From Sulfurimonas sp. (lineage in GTDB: Bacteria > Campylobacterota > Campylobacteria > Campylobacterales > Sulfurimonadaceae), in assembly GCF_028713515.1 (NCBI RefSeq), contig NZ_JAQTOD010000001.1, positions 372,001 to 436,000 of the forward strand: a DNA stretch of 64,000 bases, in the 5' to 3' direction. This document shows positions 1-9,171 of this stretch, one piece after another (the first letter of the stretch is position 1; each line of letters starts with the position of its first letter). The notes beneath the pieces were generated by a model, which did not search any database, had not been told where the DNA came from, and saw only the letters and a program-made list of their open reading frames with translations. The position numbers and the translations under genes were made by a program.

Positions 1-2
1 TG

Positions 3-1388
3 AAAGCAATAGTCCGTGCTGGAGTTGGTGTTGATAATGTAGATATTCCTGGCTGCTCAAAAGAAGGTATTATTGTTATGAATGTACCAACTGCAAACAC
101 AATTGCTGCGGTTGAACTTACAATGGCGCATATGTTATCTTGTGTAAGAATGTTTCCATATTCACATAACCACTTAAAGCAAGAGAGAGTTTGGAAAAGA
201 GAGAAGTGGTATGGTTATGAACTAAAAGGTAAAAAACTTGGAGTAATTGGCTTTGGCAATATTGGTTCTCGTGTTGCAAAAAGAGCTGCTGCGTTTGAGA
301 TGGATATAGTCGCTTACGACCCATACATAAACCCTTCAAAAGTAACTGATTTAAATATGACATATACTAAAAATTTTGATGATATTTTAGCTTGTGATGT
401 TATAACAATCCATACTCCTAAAAATCAAGAAACTATAAATATAATCAATAGTGCTGAGATTTCTAAAATGAAAGATGGTGTTGTTTTGATTAACTGTGCT
501 AGAGGTGGTCTTTACAATGAAGAAGCACTCTATACAGGGCTTACAAATGGTAAAATTAGATTTGCAGGAATTGATGTTTTTGTGAAAGAGCCAGCAATAA
601 ATAATCCACTTTTAGACCTTGATAATGTTACGGTTTCTCCACACCTAGGAGCGAACACTTATGAATCTCAATACAATATTGGTGTTCAAGCTGCTGCAAA
701 TGCGATACAAGCTGCAAAGGGAATATCGTATCCCAATGCTATGAATCTTCCAATTGATGAATCAAAAATTCCACCTTTTGTTAAACCGTTTTTAGAGATG
801 GGGCAAAAGATTGGTTTTTTAGAGTCTCAGCTTAACAAATCTCAAATAATCGCAATAAAAGTTAGTGGTCAAGGCGAAATAGCAAAATTTGTAGATTCTC
901 TCTCTACATTTGTGGCGGTTGGTGCTATGAGTCAAATGAGTGACGATACGATTAACTATGTGAATGCTGATTTTGTTGCAAAAGAAAAGGGCATAAAAGT
1001 AGAGTTTGAAGCATTAAATGACTCAGTTGTTTATAAAAATTTAATTACAATAAAGCTTACAACTGCTGAGGGCGGGACGACTACGATAGGTGCTACAATT
1101 TTTGACGATAATGTTTTTAGAATTGTCTCTATTGATTGTTTTGATATCGAAGTAGCACTAAAAGGTGACATGATAATACTTAAAAACCAAGATGTACCAG
1201 GCGTTATTGGGCAAATTGGAACAACTTTGGCAAAGTACAATGTAAATATCGCAGATTTTTCACTTGCAAGAAATGATAAAAAGCAAGCCCTAGCTGTTAT
1301 TTTAGTTGATAGTATTATTAGTGACGATACGCTGGATGAGCTGTTGAAAATTGATGCTTGTATAAGTGTTAGATACGCTCGCTTATAA
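3..1388 (+). CDS. serA: D-3-phosphoglycerate dehydrogenase, 5' end missing
   Basis: Oxidises 3-phosphoglycerate to 3-phosphohydroxypyruvate with NAD+, the first step of serine biosynthesis in the cytoplasm. The reading frame is open from the first complete codon at base 3, so the gene starts outside the window. Visible are the conserved AGVGVDNVD stretch before the first internal Met, the Rossmann motif GFGNIGSRVAKRA, the substrate-binding NCARGG, the catalytic region KEPAINNPLL, and SPHLGANT with the catalytic His. An intervening domain and a C-terminal ACT domain (DVPGVIGQIGTTLAKYNVNI) follow, as in the long SerA class in which ACT domains mediate serine feedback. It ends at TAA just before a hairpin. 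Identification is firm; only the N terminus is absent. Confidence 0.96.
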   Translation, partial: KAIVRAGVGVDNVDIPGCSKEGIIVMNVPTANTIAAVELTMAHMLSCVRMFPYSHNHLKQERVWKREKWYGYELKGKKLGVIGFGNIGSRVAKRAAAFEMDIVAYDPYINPSKVTDLNMTYTKNFDDILACDVITIHTPKNQETINIINSAEISKMKDGVVLINCARGGLYNEEALYTGLTNGKIRFAGIDVFVKEPAINNPLLDLDNVTVSPHLGANTYESQYNIGVQAAANAIQAAKGISYPNAMNLPIDESKIPPFVKPFLEMGQKIGFLESQLNKSQIIAIKVSGQGEIAKFVDSLSTFVAVGAMSQMSDDTINYVNADFVAKEKGIKVEFEALNDSVVYKNLITIKLTTAEGGTTTIGATIFDDNVFRIVSIDCFDIEVALKGDMIILKNQDVPGVIGQIGTTLAKYNVNIADFSLARNDKKQALAVILVDSIISDDTLDELLKIDACISVRYARL

Positions 1389-1398
1389 TATGATTTCT

Positions 1399-1430
1399 TT
1401 CACAAATCTTTAGATTTGTGAAGATTATTT
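1399..1430 (+). terminator. Terminator-like hairpin after serA
   Basis: A perfect 10-bp stem (1399-1408 with 1413-1422, loop TTTA) is followed by a T-rich stretch. It sits 10 bases after the serA stop and fits a weak intrinsic terminator on the plus strand. Confidence 0.6.
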
Positions 1431-1435
1431 CTACA

Positions 1436-1475
1436 TAAAAATTCTATATGTAGTTGTTATAATATAACAACTACA
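1436..1475 (-). terminator. Terminator-like hairpin for the efflux operon
   Basis: A perfect 12-bp stem (1449-1460 with 1464-1475, 3-base loop) lies 10 bases past the stop of the RND C-terminal gene. Read on the minus strand it runs into a T-rich stretch ending near 1436, so it probably ends the efflux operon. The two hairpins isolate convergent transcription units. Confidence 0.6.
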
Positions 1476-1485
1476 GTTTCCCACT

Positions 1486-3168
1486 TTAGTCTAAACCAAA
1501 ATGTCTTTTTAGATCAGCGTTAAACATAAGTATAGGAACAATTATCAAAGATGCAACAACTGCAGCAATAGTTCCAAAGATAAGTGAAACGCCAAGTCCA
1601 CCAAAAACAGCGTCTCCAGCTAGAAGAGTTGAAGCTAGAATGATGGCAGCGGCTGTTAGAAAGATTGGTTTAGCACGAGTTGCTGTTGCACATGCTATGG
1701 CTTCCGCTTTAGCCATTTTTTTATCTCTCATAAGTGATTTTGTAAAGTCTATCAACAGAAGAGAGTTTCTTGAGCTGATTCCTATTAGGGCGATAAATCC
1801 AATAAGTGAAGTAGCGGTTAAAAAGAATGTATCAGCTGTAAATATATTCATTATGAAGTGACCAACTATTACTCCTATAATTGACAAGAATGAGCCTAAA
1901 AGTATGATTCCGCTTAGAGTATAGCTCTTATAATAAATTACCATAAGTAAAAATATAAGTACGAGTGCCGCGATAAATGCAGCTCCTAGTTCAACAAAAG
2001 TATCAAGTGTTACTTTCATCTCTCCATCCCAAACAATCTTATAAATTTCTCCTGTCTTTTTATCTATAAGCTCAAGATCAAACAGACCTATCTTTTGTAT
2101 ATTGTACTCACTACTAAATTTACTAAGTATCTCATTTCTTGCATCCATGAGAGGATAAACTTGTGAAACCATATCTGTCTCCGCCATGACATTTGTAATT
2201 TGGTGCAAATCTTTACTCATAATCATAGGATTGGATTTTTTAGGCACAATTTTTACTAGTTCTGTGATGGAGACCATCATCCCTCTTTGGTTCATGAGCT
2301 TCAAAGAAGAGAGTTTAGCCTTAAGCGACTCTAAATCTTTAGAGGAGAATTTTTTTGACTCTTTGCTAAGAGATAGGTAAATTGGAACTTGATCATTGAT
2401 AACATCAGAGTTCTTTACAGCTATTTGCATACCCTCAAATGCTAAATACAATACATCATTCAGTTGTTTTACACTTACTCCAGAGAGAGAGACTTTAGTG
2501 CTGTCAACCTCTACTTCAAATGTGTTGTAGATTTCATCTTGCATAACTTCTACATCAACTAAACCACTGGTTTTTTTAAATATACTCTCGACTTTGTTTG
2601 ATAGCTTCCTTATCCCGTCTGTGTTGCTCCCGTATATTTCAGCAACAAGGGCTGCAAGCACCGGAGGACCAGCTGGAGGTTCAACGAAAGTTATTGTGCT
2701 GTTTTTATATATAGAGGCACAACTATTTTGTATATCTTTTCTCATTCTCTGAACCATTAAGTATGACGGCTCTGTTCTGTGATGTTTTTTTGCAAGGTTA
2801 ACAACAATCTCAGCGACATTTTCAGAATTTTTAAAGTGTGAACCTTTTATGAGTCCTGCAAAATCAAGCGGAGCTCCCATACCTAAAAAGATTTCAAAAT
2901 CTTCTATCTCTTTCTCTTTTTTTATGTATCCAGAGACGCACTCAGTTACCTCTTTTGTCTGCTCTATTGAACTTCCCTCGGCGAGTGTTGTATATATTGT
3001 AAATGTATCGTTGTTTTTGCCTGGAAGCATTTTTGCCAAAACCATTTTACTTGGTGCTATCATCAGTATTGATAAGATAAAAGCTACAAGAGTTGCTAAG
3101 AGAATTAAGTTTCTTTTTGCTGGACTTTGAATACCGCCAAGAACAGTGTGTTCAAATTTTTCAAACAT
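1486..3168 (-). CDS. RND efflux permease, C-terminal half
   Basis: The 560-residue protein corresponds to the second half of an AcrB-type inner-membrane proton-driven pump. It has a membrane segment near residues 18-38, a large periplasmic porter region, then a block of membrane segments from about 390 onward including GFIALIGISSRNSLLLIDF, which matches the conserved TM11 region of RND pumps. The start ATG overlaps the stop of the upstream half as TAATG and is preceded by GAGGAG eight bases away, so translation is coupled. The two halves total about 1,087 residues, the size of one normal permease. Either the protomer assembles from two chains, or a -1 slip on the A6 tract before the stop fuses them. 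Confidence 0.9.
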   Translation of the reverse strand: MFEKFEHTVLGGIQSPAKRNLILLATLVAFILSILMIAPSKMVLAKMLPGKNNDTFTIYTTLAEGSSIEQTKEVTECVSGYIKKEKEIEDFEIFLGMGAPLDFAGLIKGSHFKNSENVAEIVVNLAKKHHRTEPSYLMVQRMRKDIQNSCASIYKNSTITFVEPPAGPPVLAALVAEIYGSNTDGIRKLSNKVESIFKKTSGLVDVEVMQDEIYNTFEVEVDSTKVSLSGVSVKQLNDVLYLAFEGMQIAVKNSDVINDQVPIYLSLSKESKKFSSKDLESLKAKLSSLKLMNQRGMMVSITELVKIVPKKSNPMIMSKDLHQITNVMAETDMVSQVYPLMDARNEILSKFSSEYNIQKIGLFDLELIDKKTGEIYKIVWDGEMKVTLDTFVELGAAFIAALVLIFLLMVIYYKSYTLSGIILLGSFLSIIGVIVGHFIMNIFTADTFFLTATSLIGFIALIGISSRNSLLLIDFTKSLMRDKKMAKAEAIACATATRAKPIFLTAAAIILASTLLAGDAVFGGLGVSLIFGTIAAVVASLIIVPILMFNADLKRHFGLD

Positions 3169-4751
3169 TATTTTTTCTCCTCGCTATAAAATTTTGGTTT
3201 TTTCAATATTCTAACTGCTAAATATGGTGTAAATATGTAAGCAATAAAAAGCGATGCAATAAGTGCCACAGGAACATTTGCTGGGATTGGTTTCATAAAC
3301 TGTCCCATCATTTGTCCAACAAATGCCATAGGAACCATTGTCATGATAATTGCCAGAGTTGCGATATTGGTAGGTGCTCCAATCTCATCTGTGGCTTCAA
3401 TCATGATATCATCCACACTTTTATGCTCAGACTCTTTAGAGTGATAATGTCTATGAATATTTTCTATAACAATAATGGCTGCATCCACTAAGAGTCCAAG
3501 CGAGAGCAAAAATGCAAAGAGGGTAATCCTGTTTATAGTCTGCCCGCTCAAATACGCCACAAATAGAGTAATAGCCAAAATAGCTGGGACAGTAAATGTA
3601 ACTATAAGAGACTCTCTCCAGCCAAGCACTAAAACAAGTAAAATTGCAATAATTACAATGGAGAGCAAGAGATGAAAAACTAGTTCATTAACTGCTTCAT
3701 CGGCTCTTTGCCCATCATTTCTTGTAATTACATAGTTTATTCCGTCTTTATGCAGAAGTTTTTCATAATGTTTAAGTTCTGTTTTAACGGCATCTGCGAT
3801 TAAAACAGCATTCGTTCCTTGGAGTTTTGACACCGTTAGAGTTACTTGATTTGCAAGAGGGGAAAAAGTTCCTTTTTCGTCTTTTTTACTGATAGTTGCT
3901 GACTTAAAGTTTTGTATGTCATAAGAGTTTGTGACTTTTGCAATCTGTTTTAAATAAATTGGCGAACCCATATATTGAGCAACGATTATGTTGCCAATAT
4001 CGTCGGCACTCTCAATGGCATTTTTTACACCAAGCATTACAATTTCATTTGATGAAGTTCTATTTTTTACAGCTGGAACGCTGTATGATAGAGACTCAAC
4101 TCCTTGAACTATTTGTCCCATAGAGATGTTATATCCAGAGAGTTTCTGCAAATCTACTTCAATGTTAAATTGATGTTTATTTCCACCTTTTAGCTCTGTA
4201 ACAGCAACATTTTTAAGTCCATTTATATGGTGTTGTATATTTTTTACTTTATCATACAAATCTGTCTTGCTCATATTTTCATTTTTTGAATAAAAAGCAA
4301 CAGATACAACTGGAATATCCACATCGATATCTAATGGTTTTATGATTGGATTCATAGCACCTTTTGGAAACATTCCAGCATTTTGCATGATTTTGTCATA
4401 CACTTTTAAGTTTGAACCCTCTTTGGCTTCACCTATAAAAAATGCAGCGTTGACTATCCCTACATTATCCATGGCCATGCCAGATATGTGCTCAACTCCT
4501 TTGACCTCTTTTAGCTTTCTCTCGAGCGGTCTAACTATTACTTTCTCAATCTCTGCGGCACTTGCTCCAGGGAGTGCAACGATAACAGTGGAACCACTTA
4601 CTACCATTTGAGGATTCTCTTCACGAGGCATAATACTAAGTGATAGATACCCAATAGCTAGAACGAAAATACCAAGGATAATAGTCAGCGGATTTCTGAT
4701 AAATCCAGATGCTAGTTTTCCTGCAATATCTGTTGGTTTATAACTACTCAT
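3168..4751 (-). CDS. RND efflux permease, N-terminal half
   Basis: The 527-residue protein is the first half of an RND (AcrB-like) permease: TM1 near residues 22-44, the porter domain with ALPGASAAEIEK and RPLERKLKEVKGV (typical of RND porter domains), and TM2-TM6 from about residue 355. The TM4 region reads GLLVDAAIIVIEN, with a single Asp where AcrB has two, a known variation that may affect proton coupling. It ends with a charged tail just after TM6, exactly the midpoint of a normal permease. It lies nine bases after the membrane-fusion gene in a tolC-MFP-RND operon. Substrate cannot be told from sequence. Confidence 0.9.
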   Translation of the reverse strand: MSSYKPTDIAGKLASGFIRNPLTIILGIFVLAIGYLSLSIMPREENPQMVVSGSTVIVALPGASAAEIEKVIVRPLERKLKEVKGVEHISGMAMDNVGIVNAAFFIGEAKEGSNLKVYDKIMQNAGMFPKGAMNPIIKPLDIDVDIPVVSVAFYSKNENMSKTDLYDKVKNIQHHINGLKNVAVTELKGGNKHQFNIEVDLQKLSGYNISMGQIVQGVESLSYSVPAVKNRTSSNEIVMLGVKNAIESADDIGNIIVAQYMGSPIYLKQIAKVTNSYDIQNFKSATISKKDEKGTFSPLANQVTLTVSKLQGTNAVLIADAVKTELKHYEKLLHKDGINYVITRNDGQRADEAVNELVFHLLLSIVIIAILLVLVLGWRESLIVTFTVPAILAITLFVAYLSGQTINRITLFAFLLSLGLLVDAAIIVIENIHRHYHSKESEHKSVDDIMIEATDEIGAPTNIATLAIIMTMVPMAFVGQMMGQFMKPIPANVPVALIASLFIAYIFTPYLAVRILKKPKFYSEEKK

Positions 4752-4760
4752 CTTCAGGCC

Positions 4761-5594
4761 TTACTCAACAACAACGGTAGCATACATACCTGGATAGATT
4801 GATTTGTATATATTTTTAAAAGAGATTTTTATCTTAAATGAGTGTGTCATAGGGTTTGAGCTAGGGATAATCGCGCTAATTATTCCTGTTGTTTTAATGT
4901 TTTTTGACGGTATGTTTACAATTACTTTTTTGCCCTCTTTTATGCTTGAAAGATTGTCTTCTGAAATTTCAGCAGAAATTTTAAGGTTACTTAAATCCGA
5001 TAGTTCAAATGCAGGCATACCAGGCATAGCCATTTCGCCAACATTGATGTTTTTACTTACAATAACACCATCATTAGGAGCTGTAACATTTAAGTAACGA
5101 TATTGATTTTTTACTTCAAGCAATCTAGCTTGTGCCTGTTCCACCTGTTTTGTAGAAATAGTTATCATATCTGTTAAGTTTTTTTCAGCTAACTCTAAAT
5201 TTTCAACTTCAAATTTTGAAACCATATCTTTTTCTAAAAGTCTTTTGTGACGCTCAAGGTTTAGTTTTATATTTGTATGTTGATTTTTATACATCTGAAG
5301 TGATAACTCCGCTTGTGAAATACCAAGTTGCACTTGTGTTAGTGCAGAATCAATCTCTTTTGAATCAATCGTATAAAGAAGTGACCCTTTTTTAACAAAA
5401 TCACCCTCTGATACTTTTACATTTGTCACAAAGCCCATAAAGCGACTTGTTATCATTTTCCTATTATCACTTATTACTGCCCCTGAGAGCGTTATGCTCT
5501 CTGCCATAAGCGAAGCTGTCATAAGCCCGAGTATTATGATTTTTCTACTGAAACCATTCAGTAGTTTTACGCTTTGTGGTTTATTGTTTATCAT
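4761..5594 (-). CDS. Membrane fusion (periplasmic adaptor) protein of RND system
   Basis: The 277-residue HlyD/AcrA-like adaptor links the RND pump to the outer-membrane channel. An N-terminal hydrophobic segment (about residues 18-34, ending in MAES) looks like a signal peptide. It is followed by a lipoyl-like half (VKVSEGDFVKKGSLLYTIDSK), a helical hairpin of about 80 residues, the second lipoyl half (VTAPNDGVIVSKNINVGE), and a beta-barrel domain. It is short for the family because the distal membrane-proximal domain is reduced. Its start overlaps the tolC stop by four bases (ATGA), and the permease follows after nine bases. Confidence 0.9.
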   Translation of the reverse strand: MINNKPQSVKLLNGFSRKIIILGLMTASLMAESITLSGAVISDNRKMITSRFMGFVTNVKVSEGDFVKKGSLLYTIDSKEIDSALTQVQLGISQAELSLQMYKNQHTNIKLNLERHKRLLEKDMVSKFEVENLELAEKNLTDMITISTKQVEQAQARLLEVKNQYRYLNVTAPNDGVIVSKNINVGEMAMPGMPAFELSDLSNLKISAEISEDNLSSIKEGKKVIVNIPSKNIKTTGIISAIIPSSNPMTHSFKIKISFKNIYKSIYPGMYATVVVE

Positions 5595-6961
5595 TTATTT
5601 TCTCCATTTGCTAATTTTTCAAGTGCAAAAACTCTCTCGTTTCGCTTATTTTTTGTCTCTTCTAGTTGTAGAATTTTTTGAATCTGTTCTGATTGTTTTA
5701 TTACCACATCACTCATTGAAGAGAGTTTTTCTTTATATCTTGTCTCGTAATTTTTATAAATTTCATCAGCAAGTAACAACTCTTTTTCTAACGATTCTAT
5801 ATCTTTATTGAAGCTGTCTATCTCTGTTCTTATCTTCTCAATTTTGAGCTCAATACCACTATTTGCAAGTTCAACTTGCGTTTTTGTCTTTAAATATTCT
5901 GCTTTTGACTTTTCAATATTTGCACTATCTATGCCACCGTTAAATATATTCCAAGTAGCTCTAGCGCCAACTGTATAAGAAGAATGATCGCCTGCATTTC
6001 CTAGAAAGTTATTATCAGCAGTTGCTACTTCCGCAAATGCCCCAACCATTGGATACAGAGATGATTTTGAAACGCTAATCATACTTTTTTTGATAGACAA
6101 AGCACTATTTGCCATTTGAATGTCTAGGTTTTTATTTAATATCTCACTATTAGTCATAGATGGCATTTTTATCTCTAGCGCTGATGTTTGAATAGATGAT
6201 ATTTTTTGATTTAGTAAAAAACTTATGTAATGATAAAGTAATTTCTCGTTTAACTCCAATTGTGAAATCAGTCTCTCAACATTACCTTTTTTGGCCCTAA
6301 CTTCTAACAAATCAATTTTTTTTGCATAGCCGCTGCTAATCATCTCATTTGTTATATTCTCAAGAGTGTTTATGTTTTGAAGAATAACTTTCAGATTTGA
6401 AATAGACTCTTCAAGTAGCGCCATATCATAAAAACTTTTTCTTGTTTCATATATTTTTTCACTTATAACTTGTGATTTTTCAAGCTTCTTGATTTTTTTA
6501 ATAGAGTTCATAACTTCTTCGTAACTCGTTATTTTAAACCCAGTAAAAACAGGAATTTCATACTTTAGTTTGCTTTGAAAAAAGTTTCTTGAATCTGGAT
6601 AGTTTAAATCATGTGGCTGAACATTAAGTATGTTTGTTGTTCCTGGCGGAGGTGTTAAAAAATCAGAAAAACCAAAATCCCCAAAAGTTGCCTCTCTTGA
6701 AGTAAGTTTAAAGCCAAAAACATTCCCAGCATCGTTTGAGTTTGCAAAATCTTGTATAAAATCAAGCTTACCCAAGTGGCTCCCTGAAACACTTTTGGCA
6801 TCATGAGTAGCAACTTCTATGTCTAAGGTAGCACTCTTAATCTCTAGATTTTGATTTTTTAATATCTCTACTGCTTCATCTAATGAAAGAGATTGTGAAG
6901 CAGCTAAAAGAGAGGCGCTAGTGCATAGTGTTATGAAAAGAGAAGTAAATTTATTTTTCAA
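5591..6961 (-). CDS. TolC-family outer membrane efflux protein
   Basis: The 456-residue protein has an N-terminal signal peptide (about residues 1-20, ending LLAA) and the two internally related long helical regions of the TolC family, for example SLSLDEAVEILKNQNLEIKS near the start. It forms the trimeric outer-membrane exit duct for the pump encoded downstream. The start is TTG at 6959-6961, preceded by AAGGA five bases away on the minus strand; no nearer ATG fits. It is the first gene of the efflux operon, so the promoter should lie in 6962-7060, where a TATAAT-like -10 is visible. Confidence 0.92.
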   Translation of the reverse strand: MKNKFTSLFITLCTSASLLAASQSLSLDEAVEILKNQNLEIKSATLDIEVATHDAKSVSGSHLGKLDFIQDFANSNDAGNVFGFKLTSREATFGDFGFSDFLTPPPGTTNILNVQPHDLNYPDSRNFFQSKLKYEIPVFTGFKITSYEEVMNSIKKIKKLEKSQVISEKIYETRKSFYDMALLEESISNLKVILQNINTLENITNEMISSGYAKKIDLLEVRAKKGNVERLISQLELNEKLLYHYISFLLNQKISSIQTSALEIKMPSMTNSEILNKNLDIQMANSALSIKKSMISVSKSSLYPMVGAFAEVATADNNFLGNAGDHSSYTVGARATWNIFNGGIDSANIEKSKAEYLKTKTQVELANSGIELKIEKIRTEIDSFNKDIESLEKELLLADEIYKNYETRYKEKLSSMSDVVIKQSEQIQKILQLEETKNKRNERVFALEKLANGENK

Positions 6962-6994
6962 AATTATCCTTTTTTATTAGTAAATTAAGGTGTA

Positions 6995-7000
6995 ATTATA
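6995..7000 (-). promoter_or_regulatory. Probable -10 element of the tolC-MFP-RND operon
   Basis: Read on the minus strand this is TATAAT preceded by a TG-like context and lying about 35 bases upstream of the TTG start. No consensus -35 is seen, which is common in Campylobacterota sigma-70 promoters. The assignment rests on motif and position only. Confidence 0.45.
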
Positions 7001-7160
7001 ACATATATATAGTTTTGTTATATCATAAAGATATTAACTTTTATTTTTTTACTACTACTTTTCTAAAACAGGCATTTTATAGATGAAAATCAATTATATT
7101 GTATTGACTCTTATATTAAACCTAAGCATAGATTTGCCAAGGAGCAATAAGTACTTGATA

Positions 7161-8117
7161 CTAGAGTGATTTTATGGCAAGTAGAAGATATTTTATATTG
7201 AATTTATTGACCATTGATGGATCTTTTAGCATCATATTTAACGCATCAAATGTTTTGAACTCTTTTCTGTGTGGTCTGCTATTTGTTAGGGCATCAAAAA
7301 CATCACAGATTCCTAAAATAGAAGCAAAGTTTGATATTCTATCTTTTTTAAACCTTCTTGGATAACCACTACCATCATATCGTTCATGATGGTGCAAGAC
7401 CCCATCTATTATAAGCAGATCATCTATACCGTTTTGTAAAAGTATATTTATACTATATTGAGAGTGTTGATGGATTTGTTGCGTCTCTTTGTCACTCAAT
7501 CTGGTCGTTTTATTTAAAGTATCATTAGAGATATTTTTATAACCAACATCATGCAAAAGCGCAGCTGTTCCTATCCTTATAAGATTATTATCATCAAAAT
7601 CAAGTAGTGCTGCGAGCTTTATTGTATACATTGCTACATGCAGTGAGTGATTTGATAGTTTGTCGCCAACCGATAGATAGGGCATTATATCGCGAATAAA
7701 TTCTTGTTTATCTTTAATTAGGAAAATAGTTGATTTTACGATGGATTTAACACTCTCTAAATCAATTTTATTCTCTTTGCTACTAAGAAAATTATCAAAA
7801 ATTTGATTATTGAACTCATATAAAATATCAATAATTTTTTTTAAATCATCTCTGTTCTCGTCAATTAAATCTCTCAAATTATCATGAGCAATGGCTTTGT
7901 TGGCAATCTCTTTTTTTAATATATATATGTACTTATATCCAGTTATCTCTGCATAAAGTTCTTCTGTAACTTGAGTGCCAACTTCAATCACCATATAGAA
8001 ATCTTCATCTTTTTTTATAAAAAGCTCTAGCTCTGTAGCGGTACCAATCTTCAAATCTTTTATGTTGTAGTAATCATAATCTGAGATAATAATTAAGTTG
8101 TGTCTTATAAGTTTCAT
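7161..8117 (-). CDS. HD-GYP domain protein (probable cyclic-di-GMP phosphodiesterase)
   Basis: The 318-residue cytoplasmic protein has an unassigned N-terminal region (1-120) and an HD-GYP domain: H160, the HD pair at 189-190 (LHDVGY), HHERYDGSGYP at 243-253, and the downstream CDVFDAL. HD-GYP enzymes hydrolyse cyclic-di-GMP to GMP. The residue after HDxG is Tyr rather than the usual Lys (HDIGK), a frequent but functionally meaningful deviation. No membrane segments or receiver domain are visible. It stands alone between the efflux operon and the divergent coaX cluster, so its input signal is unknown. Confidence 0.88.
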   Translation of the reverse strand: MKLIRHNLIIISDYDYYNIKDLKIGTATELELFIKKDEDFYMVIEVGTQVTEELYAEITGYKYIYILKKEIANKAIAHDNLRDLIDENRDDLKKIIDILYEFNNQIFDNFLSSKENKIDLESVKSIVKSTIFLIKDKQEFIRDIMPYLSVGDKLSNHSLHVAMYTIKLAALLDFDDNNLIRIGTAALLHDVGYKNISNDTLNKTTRLSDKETQQIHQHSQYSINILLQNGIDDLLIIDGVLHHHERYDGSGYPRRFKKDRISNFASILGICDVFDALTNSRPHRKEFKTFDALNMMLKDPSMVNKFNIKYLLLAIKSL

Positions 8118-8233
8118 AAGTATAATTGTACTCGACCAACCTTTTATATCTAATTATTGTTGATTGCTAAAGTATAAATTAGATAAAATAAAATTCTAAA
8201 ATTTAAAAATACTCTATTAAGGCAATATATAAA

Positions 8234-8554
8234 ATGCAAATTGTTGTGGATTCCTTAAGAAAACAGGGAAAAATTTATAAAAAAATGATTGAAATTGCTC
8301 CTAAGGATTTAGGTGTAAGAAATAGAATAAAAATTTATAAAGCAACGGACATTACAGGCTATTTTTGGGCTATTTTTGCCGTTAGTCAAAAGAGTAAACT
8401 ACTTATGAAAGATTTACATAAATTTGAAGAGATATATACAAAATTAACACTTTATTGCGGACATAATTTTAAACACAAAATAATTTTTATAGATGCTCCA
8501 CTTTGCACAAAAGCCAAAGAGGCATTTTTGGCTCAAGGTTGGAAGATAAAATAA
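8234..8554 (+). CDS. Conserved hypothetical protein before coaX
   Basis: The 106-residue soluble protein is not recognised. It is rich in Lys and Ile, has a central aromatic GYFWAIFAVSQKSK, and has no signal peptide or membrane segment. Its stop overlaps the coaX start as TAATG, so the two are translationally coupled and in one operon with hisG, a methyltransferase gene and thiS. The overlap suggests a real gene, possibly a small adaptor or regulator, but no function can be given. Confidence 0.75.
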   Translation: MQIVVDSLRKQGKIYKKMIEIAPKDLGVRNRIKIYKATDITGYFWAIFAVSQKSKLLMKDLHKFEEIYTKLTLYCGHNFKHKIIFIDAPLCTKAKEAFLAQGWKIK

Positions 8555-9171
8555 TGCTTCTTTGCGATATTGGAAATACCTCTGTACATTTTTTTGATGG
8601 AAGCAGAGATTACAAAGAGAGCGTTACTTCATTTGGCCCATCTGTAATTACAGAAAAAATTTACTATATTTGTGTAAATTCCAATTTAAAAAGCAGAGTA
8701 AAATTTTTAGAAAATTGGATTGATTTGTCACTGTATATAGATACATTAAAATACTACAAGGGTATGGGGATAGATAGAGTTGCGGCGTGTGAGGCAATCC
8801 AAAATGGCATAGTTGTAGATGCTGGAAGCGCTATTACTGTAGATCTTGTAAAAGATGGGATTTTTCAGGGCGGATTTATATATCCTGGGGTTAAAGCTAT
8901 GGGTGAGGCTTACAAAAATATATCAAGTGCGCTTGAGTGCTCATTTAATTTTGAGCTTGATTTAGATAAAATGCCAAAAAACTCGCAAGACGCTATAAGT
9001 TATGGATTTATAAAAACACTTTTTGTTGAAGTGATGTCGCACAATATGGAGATTTACCTGACTGGTGGATATGCAAAAGAGTTTAGTAAAATATTTAAAA
9101 GCGCATCTGTTGATGAGTTATTGATATTTAAAGGTATGAAAAATATTATGAAAAAGGCTAATTTATGCTAA
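8554..9171 (+). CDS. coaX: Type III pantothenate kinase
   Basis: Phosphorylates pantothenate, the first step of coenzyme A synthesis. The 205-residue protein opens with LLCDIGNTSVHFFDG (phosphate-binding DxGNT), has GMGIDRVAAC and VVDAGSAITVDLV (the second ASKHA phosphate motif), and GGFIYPGVKAM, all hallmarks of the CoaX family. I chose the ATG at 8554, overlapping the previous stop as TAATG. An in-frame ATG 51 bases upstream would add residues not found in the family and would run through the preceding gene. It overlaps hisG by seven bases. Confidence 0.93.
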   Translation: MLLCDIGNTSVHFFDGSRDYKESVTSFGPSVITEKIYYICVNSNLKSRVKFLENWIDLSLYIDTLKYYKGMGIDRVAACEAIQNGIVVDAGSAITVDLVKDGIFQGGFIYPGVKAMGEAYKNISSALECSFNFELDLDKMPKNSQDAISYGFIKTLFVEVMSHNMEIYLTGGYAKEFSKIFKSASVDELLIFKGMKNIMKKANLC

